This document shows positions 51,982-60,314 of a stretch of 64,000 nt of DNA, one piece after another. The translations under genes were made by a program, and so were the position numbers. How positions within the stretch are numbered: the first letter of the stretch is position 1; every line of letters starts with the position of its first letter. The notes under the pieces are model-generated. The model worked only from the letters and a program-made list of their open reading frames with translations, did no database searches and was not told where the DNA came from. This DNA is from Bradyrhizobium sp. sBnM-33 (GTDB lineage Bacteria; Pseudomonadota; Alphaproteobacteria; Rhizobiales; Xanthobacteraceae): the NCBI RefSeq assembly GCF_032917945.1, contig NZ_CP136624.1:8288501-8352500 (forward strand). Reading direction: 5' to 3'.

Positions 51982-52524
51982 TCAATCGAACAGGCTCGGC
52001 GTGTGGTTCACCGCAGCGCCTTCGATCGCCAGCATCTTCAGCTTCGTCACTACGCCGCCATTGGCGGAGAAGCCGCCGGGCTTGTTGCCCGCCGCCAGCA
52101 CGCGATGGCACGGCACCACGATCGGACAGGGGTTGCGCCCCAGCGCGTGGCCGACGTCGCGTGACAGCTCAACGCCGCCCAGCTTTTTGGCGATATCGCC
52201 ATAGGTCATGGTCTTGCCCGGCGGGATCGTACGCGCGATGTCGTAGACGCCGCGGTTGAATTCGGGGACGCCGTCGAGGTCGAGCACGACGTCGGCGAGA
52301 TCGTTCGGCTTGCCTTCGAGCAGCTCGACGATGCCGTCGATCGCGGCCTGCACCTTTGCCGGCGGCGGCGTCTCGATCAGGTCGTCATGGCGCTGCTGCA
52401 GGCGGGTGCGGGTCTTCTTCTCGTCGCCCATCGGCAATTGTACCGAGGTAATGCCGCGCTCGCCCCAGACGATACCGCAGCGGCCGATCGCGGTGTCGAA
52501 TATCGTAAAATGGTGCCCGGTCAT
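51982..52524 (-). CDS. ogt: Methylated-DNA-[protein]-cysteine S-methyltransferase
   Basis: Suicide DNA-repair protein of 180 residues that removes alkyl groups from O6-guanine. The acceptor Cys is in the IVVPCHRVLA motif; the helix-turn-helix has TMTYGDIAKKLG and the Asn hinge is in GRNPCPIVV. It has the short Ogt architecture without an Ada domain. ATG 52524 lies 6 nt from GGAG. Ogt is preferred over Ada on length. Confidence 0.92.
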   Translation of the reverse strand: MTGHHFTIFDTAIGRCGIVWGERGITSVQLPMGDEKKTRTRLQQRHDDLIETPPPAKVQAAIDGIVELLEGKPNDLADVVLDLDGVPEFNRGVYDIARTIPPGKTMTYGDIAKKLGGVELSRDVGHALGRNPCPIVVPCHRVLAAGNKPGGFSANGGVVTKLKMLAIEGAAVNHTPSLFD

Positions 52525-52711
52525 GGCTGGCTCCATATTCTCCTGTTCAATGCCACCCAGCTTCCTTCTGGCGCCAAATCTAGGCTTGGAGATTATTGCT
52601 ATCCACCCGAATCCCGGGGGAACTTGACGGCATGAACAACTTCCGCTGATCTGGGCTCCCGCCGACGCCCTTCAATGGTCCCTCGCCTGCTTCCAATTCC
52701 ACGAGCTTCGT

Positions 52712-53536
52712 ATGCAAACCCTTCACGTCAACGGCTATGACATGGCCTATCTCGATGTTGGCCAAAGCGCCGGCAATGGCCCGCCGCTGGTGTGCGTGCA
52801 TGGCTCGTTGTGCGATTTCCGGATCTGGTCGTCGGTGCTGGGACCGCTGACTCGCAAGCACCGGGTGATCGCCCCTTCGTTGCGGCATTTCTTCCCCGAC
52901 CACTGGGACGGCGTCGGCGATACCTATTCGATTGCGCAGCATGTTGACGATGTGATCGGCTTCATCGAAAAACTCGATACCAGGCCGGTCGACCTGATGG
53001 GCCATTCCCGCGGCGGGCACATCTGCTTCCGCGTCGCGCAGCGCCGGCCTGATCTGCTACGCAAGCTGATCCTGGCCGAACCCGGCGGCGAACTCGATGC
53101 CACGCTCGATCCTGCCTGCAAGCCCGGTCCCTCGCCGCTTGCCGGAATGATTGCAGCTTCCGCCGCGGAAATCGCCAAGGGCGATATCGATGGCGGCTTG
53201 CAGATATTCATGGATGCGCTGGAGGGGCCCGGCGCCTGGAAGCGCCTGCCAGCCACGCCGAAACAATTGCTGCGCGACAATGCAACGACGCTGATCGGCC
53301 AGATGCGCGACCATCGTCCACCGTTTTCCAAGGCGGACGCGGAAGCGATCAGAACACCGACACTGTTCATCGGCGGCGCTTATACCAAAGGCACGCTGCC
53401 AAAGGTGCTCAATGCCTTGGCCGCCAACGTCAGGGGATCGCGCGTCGAGATGATCCCCGGCACCACGCACCCGATGTTCGAACAGGCGCCGCAGAAATAT
53501 TGCGATATCGTGCTGTCGTATCTCGCAGGAGATTGA
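52712..53536 (+). CDS. Alpha/beta-fold hydrolase (tandem copy 1)
   Basis: A 274-residue alpha/beta hydrolase. It starts MQTLHVNGYDMAYLDVG, contains the HG oxyanion motif VHGSLCD, the nucleophile elbow GHSRGGH and the C-terminal His in GTTHPMFEQAP. No signal peptide. The product at 53542 is a close paralogue (same first block, same elbow). The physiological ester is unknown. No strong ribosome site precedes the ATG. Confidence 0.9.
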   Translation: MQTLHVNGYDMAYLDVGQSAGNGPPLVCVHGSLCDFRIWSSVLGPLTRKHRVIAPSLRHFFPDHWDGVGDTYSIAQHVDDVIGFIEKLDTRPVDLMGHSRGGHICFRVAQRRPDLLRKLILAEPGGELDATLDPACKPGPSPLAGMIAASAAEIAKGDIDGGLQIFMDALEGPGAWKRLPATPKQLLRDNATTLIGQMRDHRPPFSKADAEAIRTPTLFIGGAYTKGTLPKVLNALAANVRGSRVEMIPGTTHPMFEQAPQKYCDIVLSYLAGD

Positions 53537-53541
53537 TCACG

Positions 53542-54363
53542 ATGCAGACTTTGAACGTCAATGGCTATGACATGGCCTATCTCGATGTCGGCAGTGGCAC
53601 TGGCAACAACCCGCCGATGGTTCTCGTGCATGGTACGCTCGGCGATTTCCGCACATGGAACGCCGTGCTCGGACCGCTCTCGAAACGGCACCGCGTGATT
53701 TCGCTGAGCCTGCGGCGGTTCTTCCCTGAGCATTGGGACGGCGTCGGCAACGACTATCTGATGGCGCAGCACGTCGCCGACGTCATTGGCTTCATTGAAA
53801 AGCTCGATGCCGGGCCGGTCGATCTGATCGGCCATTCCCGTGGCGGCCATATTGGATTCCGTGTGGCGCAGGCGCGGGCTGATTTATTGCGCAAGGCTAT
53901 CCTTGCCGAACCGGGCGGCGATCTCGAACCGGCGCTGCAGCCGAGCAGTCCTCCCGGCCCCGTGCCGCTCGGCCCGCGCGTTCCGGTCGCGGCCGAGATG
54001 GTACGAAACGGCGACATCGACGGCGCGCTGGCGCTGTTCGTCGACGGCATCGACGGTGAAGGTGCGTGGGCGCGGTGGCCGGCGACGGCGCGGCAGCAAT
54101 TGCGCGACAACATCTATACGCTGCTCGGCCAGGTCGGCGAGAATCGCCAGCCGTTTCTGAAGAGCGAAGCGGAGGCGATCAAGACGCCGACGCTGTTGAT
54201 CGGCGGTGGCGACACCAAGGGCGCGCTGGCGGTGAACTGGCGCGTGCTGGCCGAACATATTCCGGGCGCGCGGACGGCGGTGATCCCGGGCACGCGCCAC
54301 TGGATGTTCGAACAGGCGCCGCAGGAATTTTGCAAGGTCGTGCTGGATTTCCTGGCGGCGTAG
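53542..54363 (+). CDS. Alpha/beta-fold hydrolase (tandem copy 2)
   Basis: A 273-residue paralogue of the preceding hydrolase: MQTLNVNGYDMAYLDVG at the start, VHGTLGD, GHSRGGHIGFRVAQ and GTRHWMFEQAPQ. AGGAG lies about 11 nt before ATG 53542, just beyond the stop of copy 1 at 53536; the frame is also open from 53500. Tandem duplication with divergence is obvious and may reflect broadened ester range. It converges on the cyclase gene with a 16 bp gap. Confidence 0.9.
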   Translation: MQTLNVNGYDMAYLDVGSGTGNNPPMVLVHGTLGDFRTWNAVLGPLSKRHRVISLSLRRFFPEHWDGVGNDYLMAQHVADVIGFIEKLDAGPVDLIGHSRGGHIGFRVAQARADLLRKAILAEPGGDLEPALQPSSPPGPVPLGPRVPVAAEMVRNGDIDGALALFVDGIDGEGAWARWPATARQQLRDNIYTLLGQVGENRQPFLKSEAEAIKTPTLLIGGGDTKGALAVNWRVLAEHIPGARTAVIPGTRHWMFEQAPQEFCKVVLDFLAA

Positions 54364-54379
54364 ATGCGCCGCCGACGTC

Positions 54380-56113
54380 TTACTTTTGCTCCAGCCGCCA
54401 CGCGCCATCCCAATCGGCGGCCGGCGGGTTGATCTGAAAATTCTCGACACGACCGGCCAGTGTCTTGGCCGGTCCGTCGTTGGGAACAGCCTCGAGCGCC
54501 GCATGGAATGCCCGACGCGCTTCGTCCCAGCGGCGCTCCCGATAGGCGGCGAGCCCTTCGGCATATCGCTGACGCAGCGCCAGTTGCTTCTCGGTGAGCT
54601 CGCCCTTGCGCCCCAGGATATCGAACACCGCCTGGGGAAGGCTCTGACCGGCGACCACCAGCCGATCGATCTCGCGCGATTCAACCGCATCGCCGGCCGC
54701 GGTGATCGCAGCCTCCGAGACCAGCGAATGGCTGCCATAGACCTTGTTGGCGTTCTCCAGCCGCGACGCGAGATTAACCGCATCACCCATCACCGTGTAG
54801 CTCATCATGAATTCCGAGCCGATGCTGCCGACCAGCACTTCGCCGGTGGCAACCCCAATACGAACATCGCAGTCGCTCGGCACGGTGCGTATGCCGAGCA
54901 GTTCGGGCAGCTCCTTGCGCAGCGCCGTACCGCGATCAGCCATCTCGACGGCAGCGAGGCAGGCCAGGCTCGCCTGCTCGCTATGCTCGGTAAAGGGAGG
55001 TCCCCAATAGGCCATGATCGCGTCGCCGATATACTTGTCGATAATGCCGCGATGGCTGCGGATCGGCCCCGACATCGTCGATAGATAATGATTCATCACC
55101 TTGACGAGGCCCTGCGGCGTCATGCCCTCGCTAAGGCTGGTAAAGCCCTGCATGTCGCAGAACAGCACGGTCATCACCCGCCGCTCGCCGGCGCTGGCCG
55201 TCAGCGACCGCTGGTCGATCAACCCTTCCACCACGCGCGGATCGACATAGCGGCCGAACGTCTCGCGCAGGCGCTCCTTGTGGCGCAATTGCTCGACCAT
55301 GTTGTTGAAGGCGGCCGTGAGCTGGCCGATCTCGTCGCGCGTGGTAACATCGATCGATCCGTCAAGCTGGCCAGCTTCGACGGCGCGGGTGCCGTCCAGC
55401 AGCCGCCGCACCGGGCGAGTAATACCGGTGCTGACAAAGAACGCGAACGTCAGTCCGAGGATGGCCGCAAGCATCGTCACGATCGCAGAGATGACAATCG
55501 CGCGCTGCTGATCCCTCATCGTCACGGCCGCGTCGCTGCGGACCTGCTCCAGCATGTCGTGTCGGATTTCCTCGATCTTGCGATTGAATTCGTCGCGAAG
55601 CTCGTCGGTCCGAACAAGGCTGGCGCGTACTTCCGGCATGTTGCCGGCCTCGAGCAGCGGCCACATCCGCTTATTCTCTTCGTCCAGATAACGGCGAAGG
55701 TCGCTAGTTATGTTTTCGATCCGGTTTTCAATCCGTCCGAGCTTGGCGTCGTCGGAGACGGTGGTCGGATCATCAATGATTGCAATGATCAGCGCGCGTG
55801 CGGCCTGCGCCTCCCTGTCAATCTCCCTGCCTTTGGCCTCATAGATGGTTTGCTGATCTGCAAAGGCAGTTTCGTCCGGCGGTGTCTGTACCTTGATGAA
55901 CACCATCCGGCGAACCACCACCGCCTGCTCCAGCGAGCGGACGTTCATCCGTGCCAGATGCCCATATGCTTCGACGTATTTTGTGGTCAATTCATCGAGC
56001 TGATGCGCAATCTTTCGCGTCATCACCGTCGACAGCGCCGAGATGATCACCATCAGAAAGATCAGCCCGATGGCGATGCCAAGGATTCGCTTGCGGATGG
56101 TCGGTCGCAGCAT
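54380..56113 (-). CDS. Membrane-bound class III adenylate/guanylate cyclase with HAMP domain
   Basis: Sensor cyclase of 577 residues. TM1 lies near 10-30, then a periplasmic helical domain, TM2 near 204-227 and a HAMP linker. The cyclase domain begins near 310 with the first metal Asp in FCDMQGFTSL, then IDKYIGDAIMAYWGPP with the second. A C-terminal tail has helical repeats (RQRYAEGLAAYRERRWDEAR). It should make cAMP (or cGMP) in response to a periplasmic signal. ATG 56113 gives a sensible N-terminus; an in-frame ATG at 56140 would add nine residues, and earlier starts lie beyond a terminator. Confidence 0.9.
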   Translation of the reverse strand: MLRPTIRKRILGIAIGLIFLMVIISALSTVMTRKIAHQLDELTTKYVEAYGHLARMNVRSLEQAVVVRRMVFIKVQTPPDETAFADQQTIYEAKGREIDREAQAARALIIAIIDDPTTVSDDAKLGRIENRIENITSDLRRYLDEENKRMWPLLEAGNMPEVRASLVRTDELRDEFNRKIEEIRHDMLEQVRSDAAVTMRDQQRAIVISAIVTMLAAILGLTFAFFVSTGITRPVRRLLDGTRAVEAGQLDGSIDVTTRDEIGQLTAAFNNMVEQLRHKERLRETFGRYVDPRVVEGLIDQRSLTASAGERRVMTVLFCDMQGFTSLSEGMTPQGLVKVMNHYLSTMSGPIRSHRGIIDKYIGDAIMAYWGPPFTEHSEQASLACLAAVEMADRGTALRKELPELLGIRTVPSDCDVRIGVATGEVLVGSIGSEFMMSYTVMGDAVNLASRLENANKVYGSHSLVSEAAITAAGDAVESREIDRLVVAGQSLPQAVFDILGRKGELTEKQLALRQRYAEGLAAYRERRWDEARRAFHAALEAVPNDGPAKTLAGRVENFQINPPAADWDGAWRLEQK

Positions 56114-56164
56114 CGAGGTATGTTCTAGAGCCAAGGGCATGCTGGGAAACGGGATGAAGGTAAT

Positions 56165-56197
56165 CCAAAAGCGAAAGCCCGGCCGATCTGGCCGGGC
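56165..56197 (-). terminator. Intrinsic terminator downstream of the carboxymuconolactone decarboxylase-like gene
   Basis: On the minus strand an 8-bp GC stem (GCCCGGCC / GGCCGGGC, 5-nt loop) is followed by TTTCGCTTTTGG. It separates the CMD-family gene from the cyclase gene, which is on the same strand. Confidence 0.8.
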
Positions 56198-56277
56198 TTG
56201 ATGTTTAGCGCGGGCCGGTGAATTAAGCACGTTCCGGCGCGTTAAAATTGGCCATAGTTTTTGGGGATTCCCTCCCG

Positions 56278-56736
56278 CTATACCTTCCAGACACCCACAG
56301 GCTGACGCACGGCGACGTTGAGCCTGTTCCAGACATTGATATTGGCGATTGCCAGAATCAACGCCGCGAGCTCCGCCTCGTTGAAATGCTTGTCGGCCTC
56401 ACGCCAGACCTCGTCCGGCACCGGATCGGCGCGGTCGCTGATCCGGGTCAGCGCTTCCGTCAACGCCAGGGCCGCGCGCTCGGCTTCGGTGAAATAGGGC
56501 GTGTCGCGCCAGGCGGCCACTGCGAACAGCTTCTCGTCGGTCTCGCCGGCCCTGCTGGCGAGTTTTGAGTGCATGTCGACGCATACACTGCAGCCGTTGA
56601 TCTGGCTGGCCCGCAGATGCACCAGTTCGAGCAGCTTTTCCGACAGGCTGTTTTTGGTCAATTCACCCAGCGCGTGCAGTGCCTTCATGGCGTCGGGAAC
56701 AACCATGACCGGGTGATTCATTCGGGCTTGCATCAT
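56278..56736 (-). CDS. Carboxymuconolactone decarboxylase/AhpD-family protein, ECF41 partner
   Basis: Protein of 152 residues with the AhpD-like redox pair CSVCVDMH near residues 47-50 and LRASQINGC before it. The C-terminal half has ALTEALTRISD and FNEAELAALILAIANINVWN, the usual CMD fold. GGAG lies 6 nt before ATG 56736. It diverges from an ECF sigma factor with a SnoaL-like tail; such pairing with a CMD-type, oxidoreductase or epimerase gene is the diagnostic context of ECF41 sigma factors. A likely role is peroxide or organic-radical detoxification; the actual substrate is open. Confidence 0.88.
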   Translation of the reverse strand: MMQARMNHPVMVVPDAMKALHALGELTKNSLSEKLLELVHLRASQINGCSVCVDMHSKLASRAGETDEKLFAVAAWRDTPYFTEAERAALALTEALTRISDRADPVPDEVWREADKHFNEAELAALILAIANINVWNRLNVAVRQPVGVWKV

Positions 56737-56766
56737 TTTGCGCTCCATATGGTTGGTTCTGTTTTT

Positions 56767-56794
56767 GACGCGGCGGCGCCGATTTGCTGTCACA
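56767..56794 (-). promoter_or_regulatory. Candidate ECF41-type promoter toward the CMD-family gene
   Basis: On the minus strand TGTGACA (56794-56788) is followed after 17 nt by CGTC (56770-56767), ending about 30 nt before the start codon. It differs by one base and one spacer position from TGTCACA-N16-CGTC. Confidence 0.5.
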
Positions 56795-56814
56795 TCGGCG
56801 CGCTTTCGTTCGTC
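56788..56814 (+). promoter_or_regulatory. Candidate ECF41-type promoter of the sigma-factor gene
   Basis: TGTCACA at 56788-56794 and CGTC at 56811-56814 with exactly 16 nt between, 36 nt before the sigma-factor ATG. This is an exact match to the motif reported for ECF41 target promoters, as I recall it from the literature. Confidence 0.7.
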
Positions 56815-56850
56815 ATCACCATGACGGAACGCGACATGGGAATGTGACCG

Positions 56851-57708
56851 ATGGACGAGAAAAAGTTTCTGGCTGAGAAATTCGAAGCAAACCGGCCCCA
56901 TCTGCGGGCGGTGGCCTACCGCATGCTGGGCTCGACCAGCGAGGTCGATGATGCCGTGCAGGAGACCTGGCTGCGGCTGAGCCGTTCCGATACCAGCGCG
57001 GTCGAAAACCTCGGGGGTTGGCTGACCACGGTCGTGGCGCGCGTCTGCCTCGACATGCTGCGCTCGCGCAAATCGCGGCGAGAGGAACCGATGGGTCCGC
57101 ACGTGCCGGAACCTGTCGCCGCTGACCAGCATGGGCGGGATGCGGAAATGGCCGACTCCGTCGGCGCGGCACTGCTGGTGGTGCTGGAAACGCTCGCGCC
57201 TGCGGAGCGGCTCGCCTTCGTGCTGCACGACATGTTCGCCGTGCCGTTCGAGGAGATCGCGCCGATCGTCGGCCGCACGCCCGCCGCGGCAAGGCAACTG
57301 GCCAGCCGCGCCCGTCGCCGGGTGCAGGGCAGTCCGCCGCCGGATGCCGACTTCAGCCGGCAGAAAGACATTGTCGACGCCTTCATCAAGGCTTCCCGCG
57401 AGGGCGACTTCGAAGGGCTGCTCGCGGTGCTCGATCCCGACGTGGTATTCCGCGCCGATTCCGCCGCGCAGCGACTGGGCTCGCTCGCCGAAATCCGCGG
57501 CGCTGCTGCGGTCGCCGAAACCTTCAAGGGACGCGCACAAGCCGCCAAGCCGGCGCTGGTCGACGGTGCATTGGCGCTCGCCGTCATTCTCGGCGGACAA
57601 CTGCGCATCGTGGTGCGGCTGACGATCAGTGGCGATAGGATATCGGCGGTCGAAGCGGTGGCTGATGCCGAGCGGATCGGTCAGCTCGACGTAAACCTGC
57701 TCACGTGA
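56851..57708 (+). CDS. ECF sigma factor with SnoaL-like C-terminal extension (ECF41/SigJ-like)
   Basis: Alternative sigma factor of 285 residues. Region 2 is RPHLRAVAYRMLGSTSEVDD with AVQETWLRL; region 4 is LETLAPAERLAFVLHDMF followed by EIAPIVGRTPAAARQLASRA. A VPEP stretch in the linker resembles the WLPEP of ECF41. The extra C-terminal 110 residues (FSRQKDIVDAFIKASREGDF, LLAVLDPDVVFRAD) form an NTF2/SnoaL-like domain that in ECF41 proteins replaces the anti-sigma factor. No anti-sigma gene is adjacent. The divergent CMD-family partner and the promoter motif support the class; the DGGGR block of classic ECF41 tails is not evident here. Confidence 0.88.
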   Translation: MDEKKFLAEKFEANRPHLRAVAYRMLGSTSEVDDAVQETWLRLSRSDTSAVENLGGWLTTVVARVCLDMLRSRKSRREEPMGPHVPEPVAADQHGRDAEMADSVGAALLVVLETLAPAERLAFVLHDMFAVPFEEIAPIVGRTPAAARQLASRARRRVQGSPPPDADFSRQKDIVDAFIKASREGDFEGLLAVLDPDVVFRADSAAQRLGSLAEIRGAAAVAETFKGRAQAAKPALVDGALALAVILGGQLRIVVRLTISGDRISAVEAVADAERIGQLDVNLLT

Positions 57709-57714
57709 GCGGCT

Positions 57715-58533
57715 TCATCGGCCCTTTGATGCGAAGAACACGATCGCCTGAACCGGCATCCGGCCGGGATCGCCGAATTCGCGGCGAAAGGCCTGTGCCA
57801 TCGCGTCGACGATCTGCTCTGGATCGACGCCGCCGCGCGCCCGGACCTGATCGATCAGCGGATTGCCATGGACGGCTGCCCGCGCGAAGGTCGCGATATC
57901 AGGGAGTTCTCTTACCTGCCTGATCACGGCAATGCCGATATCGCCGAAGCCAGCCGTGATCAGCATCTCCTTGATCGGGTCGATCTGGTGGCAGGAGAAC
58001 GGCACGTTGTAAAATTGCGGCGGGTCGGTCGCGAAGAAACCGCCCGCCACTTCATGCGCGATCCGGCCGAACGGATTGTAGCGATGAGAGTCCCAAACGC
58101 TGAGCACGTAGCGGCCACCGGGCGCGAGTACGCGATAAGCCTCGGAAAAGGATTTTGCCTTGTCCGGAAAGAACATCAGGCCGAACTGACAAACGATCGC
58201 ATCAAAGCTTGCATCGGCGAAGGGAAGCGCGACCGCATCGGCGGGCTGGAAGGCGACCTGCTCATCGGGCTGAAACTTGGCGCGGGCAATATCGAGCATC
58301 GGCGGATTGAAATCGGTCGCTGTTAGCTGCGTGTCTCGTGGCAACACGTCACGCAACTGCCGCGTCACGATGCCGGTACCGGCGGCGGTTTCGAGCACTC
58401 GCACCGGACCGCCGCTGGCAACACGCTTGGCAATGTCCGCGGCATATTCGGCGAAGATGATCGGGCCAAGGCCTTGATCGTAATAGTGCGGGATGCTGCC
58501 CGTGAAACTCGCGGCGTTGTTGTTGTTGTCCAT
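57715..58533 (-). CDS. Class I SAM-dependent methyltransferase (UbiE/Methyltransf_11-like)
   Basis: Small-molecule methyltransferase of 272 residues. SAM motif I is VLETAAGTGIVTRQLRD, then ATDFNPPMLDIARAKF, motif II FDAIVCQFGLMFFPDK and motif III VLAPGGRYVLSVWD. GGAGG lies 7 nt before ATG 58533; an in-frame ATG at 58539 is possible. The acceptor is unknown. It converges on the ECF41-type gene with a 6 bp gap and diverges from the GntR gene, sharing its operator region. Confidence 0.88.
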   Translation of the reverse strand: MDNNNNAASFTGSIPHYYDQGLGPIIFAEYAADIAKRVASGGPVRVLETAAGTGIVTRQLRDVLPRDTQLTATDFNPPMLDIARAKFQPDEQVAFQPADAVALPFADASFDAIVCQFGLMFFPDKAKSFSEAYRVLAPGGRYVLSVWDSHRYNPFGRIAHEVAGGFFATDPPQFYNVPFSCHQIDPIKEMLITAGFGDIGIAVIRQVRELPDIATFARAAVHGNPLIDQVRARGGVDPEQIVDAMAQAFRREFGDPGRMPVQAIVFFASKGR

Positions 58534-58633
58534 GATCATCCTCCGATCCCGCCAAGTATAGCCTGCCGGGCGCCCTGCAACTGTGAGTCCTCCCACAAGC
58601 CCTTGACGGCGCCAGGGCCGGTCGCTAACTTCT

Positions 58634-58653
58634 GAATTCGGAATTCCGTATTC
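58634..58653. promoter_or_regulatory. Candidate GntR operator palindrome
   Basis: A 20-bp near-perfect palindrome (one mismatched pair) centred on CGGAATTCCG lies between the divergent methyltransferase and GntR genes, ending 3 bp before the GntR ATG. Binding here would block both genes. Confidence 0.6.
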
Positions 58654-58656
58654 CAA

Positions 58657-59346
58657 ATGGAACAGCCCGGCATGATCCCGTTAGATCCGCTTCCCAACCT
58701 GATTGACCAGGTCTATGCCCGGATTCTCGAGGCGATTACCGACCGCACGCTGCCGCCCGGGCATCGCATCCGGCAGAACGAGCTTGCGGAGAAGCTCGGC
58801 GTTTCGCGCCAACCGGTGTCCCACGCGCTGCATTTGCTGCATCGGCAGGGGCTCGTCGCCGAAAGTGGCCGCCGCGGCTTTGAAGTCACCCGGCTCGATC
58901 CCGAACGCATTCGCCAGCTCTATGAAGTGCGAGGCGCGATCGACGCGCTGGCGGCAAAGCTCGCGGCGGGGCGGGCGAGAGCCGATGCTTCCGGGCGCGC
59001 ACGACTCGAGACGACACTGCAGGCCGGGCGGAGCATTGGCAAAGACACGCCGCTTTCGCGGCTGATCGCTCTCGACGTCGATTTTCACAGCGCCGTCTAT
59101 CGCCTCGCGGGCAATCCGGCGATCGAGGAAATGATCGCGCCGCAATGGCCGCATATGCGCCGATCGATGGCGACGGTGCTGGCGGAGCTCGATTACCGCG
59201 AACGCGCCTGGACCGAACATGAGGCGATTGCCGCGCAGATTCTCGCCGGCAACGCCAGGGCGGCAGAAGCCGCGGCGCTGGCGCATGCGCAGACGGCGGG
59301 ACGAATGACTGAGGAGAGACTGAGGGCGACGGATAAGGCGGCGTGA
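58657..59346 (+). CDS. GntR-family transcriptional regulator (FCD/FadR subgroup)
   Basis: Regulator of 229 residues. The winged helix-turn-helix is at residues 15-75 (LPPGHRIRQNELAEKLGVSR, QPVSHALHLLHRQGLV). A helical FCD effector domain follows, with the metal-binding D-x3-H in DVDFHSAVYRLAGNP and a later His in EHEAI. It probably represses its own gene and nearby catabolic genes (divergent methyltransferase; downstream dioxygenase and oxidoreductase). ATG 58657 abuts the palindrome and has no ribosome site; ATG 58672 with GGAA upstream is an alternative start. Confidence 0.9.
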   Translation: MEQPGMIPLDPLPNLIDQVYARILEAITDRTLPPGHRIRQNELAEKLGVSRQPVSHALHLLHRQGLVAESGRRGFEVTRLDPERIRQLYEVRGAIDALAAKLAAGRARADASGRARLETTLQAGRSIGKDTPLSRLIALDVDFHSAVYRLAGNPAIEEMIAPQWPHMRRSMATVLAELDYRERAWTEHEAIAAQILAGNARAAEAAALAHAQTAGRMTEERLRATDKAA

Positions 59347-59356
59347 TTGAAGCGCC

Positions 59357-59479
59357 GTCATTCCGGGATGGTCCGAAGGACCAGACCTCAGATGCGCAAT
59401 TGCGCATCGGGGAATCTCGAGATTCTCAGATGTGCAATTGCACATCTTAGTTCGACGCTTCGCATCGCCCCGGAATGAC
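59357..59479. repeat. Palindromic repeat, GTCATTCCGGG family with nested palindromes
   Basis: Outer arms GTCATTCCGGG and CCCCGGAATGAC enclose two self-complementary blocks, GATGCGCAATTGCGCATC and AGATGTGCAATTGCACATCT, plus GAATCTCGAGATTC. It fills the gap between the GntR and dioxygenase genes. Confidence 0.8.
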
Positions 59480-59507
59480 AAAACAAAGAGCAACAGGAGA
59501 AAACGCC

Positions 59508-60308
59508 ATGAAACTGACGCCACAGCAGATCGAATTCTTCAACCGCGAAGGCTGGCTGTTTCTGCCGGAGTTGTTCAGCCCGGAGGAAGTGGAGTATCTC
59601 GCCCGCGAGGCCGTCAGCATCTACGACACCGACCGACCTGAGGTGTGGCGCGAGAAGAGCGGCGCGCCACGCACCGCCTTTGCCGCGCATCTCTATAACG
59701 AGGCGTTCGGCGCTCTCGGCGCGCATCCACGCATGATCGAGCCGATCGAGCAGATCTTCGGCGAGAAGGTCTACATGCATCAATTCAAGATCAACGCGAA
59801 AGCCGCCTTCACCGGTGATGTCTGGCAGTGGCATCAGGATTACGGCACCTGGAAGCGCGACGACGGCATGCCGGAGCCGCGCGCGATGAACATCGCGATC
59901 TTCCTGGATGAGGTAATGCCGATCAACGGCCCGTTGATGCTGGTGCCGAAGAGCCAGCACGCCGGCGACCTCAAGGCCTCGCATGATCTGGAAACGACGT
60001 CCTATCCGCTGTGGAAGTTGGATGAGGAGACTGTCACGCGGCTGGTGAAGGAAGGCGGCATCGTCGCGCCCACCGGCAAGGCCGGCGGCATGCTGATGTT
60101 CCACGGCAATCTGGTGCACGGATCGAGCGGCAACATCACGCCCTACCCGCGCAAGATCGTCTACCTGACGCTGAATGCGGTCTCGAATTACATCCGCAAC
60201 CCCACACGACCCGACTACATCGCGCATCGCGACTTCACGCCGATCCAAACCGTCGACGACGACGCGCTGCTGCGGCTCGCGCGGGCGCATCGGCAAGCCG
60301 CGGAGTAA
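59508..60308 (+). CDS. Phytanoyl-CoA dioxygenase family Fe(II)/2-oxoglutarate oxygenase
   Basis: Non-heme iron oxygenase of 266 residues. The facial triad is HxD in WQWHQDYGTWK near residue 108 and the distal His in FHGNLVHGSSGN near 200, with Arg for 2-oxoglutarate likely in TPYPRKIVYL. The block RAMNIAIFLDEVMPINGPLM is close to ectoine/proline hydroxylase-like PhyH proteins. AGGAG is 8 nt from ATG 59508; the frame is also open from 59475. The substrate is not known; a compatible solute or amino acid is one option. Confidence 0.88.
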   Translation: MKLTPQQIEFFNREGWLFLPELFSPEEVEYLAREAVSIYDTDRPEVWREKSGAPRTAFAAHLYNEAFGALGAHPRMIEPIEQIFGEKVYMHQFKINAKAAFTGDVWQWHQDYGTWKRDDGMPEPRAMNIAIFLDEVMPINGPLMLVPKSQHAGDLKASHDLETTSYPLWKLDEETVTRLVKEGGIVAPTGKAGGMLMFHGNLVHGSSGNITPYPRKIVYLTLNAVSNYIRNPTRPDYIAHRDFTPIQTVDDDALLRLARAHRQAAE

Positions 60309-60314
60309 GGCTCT

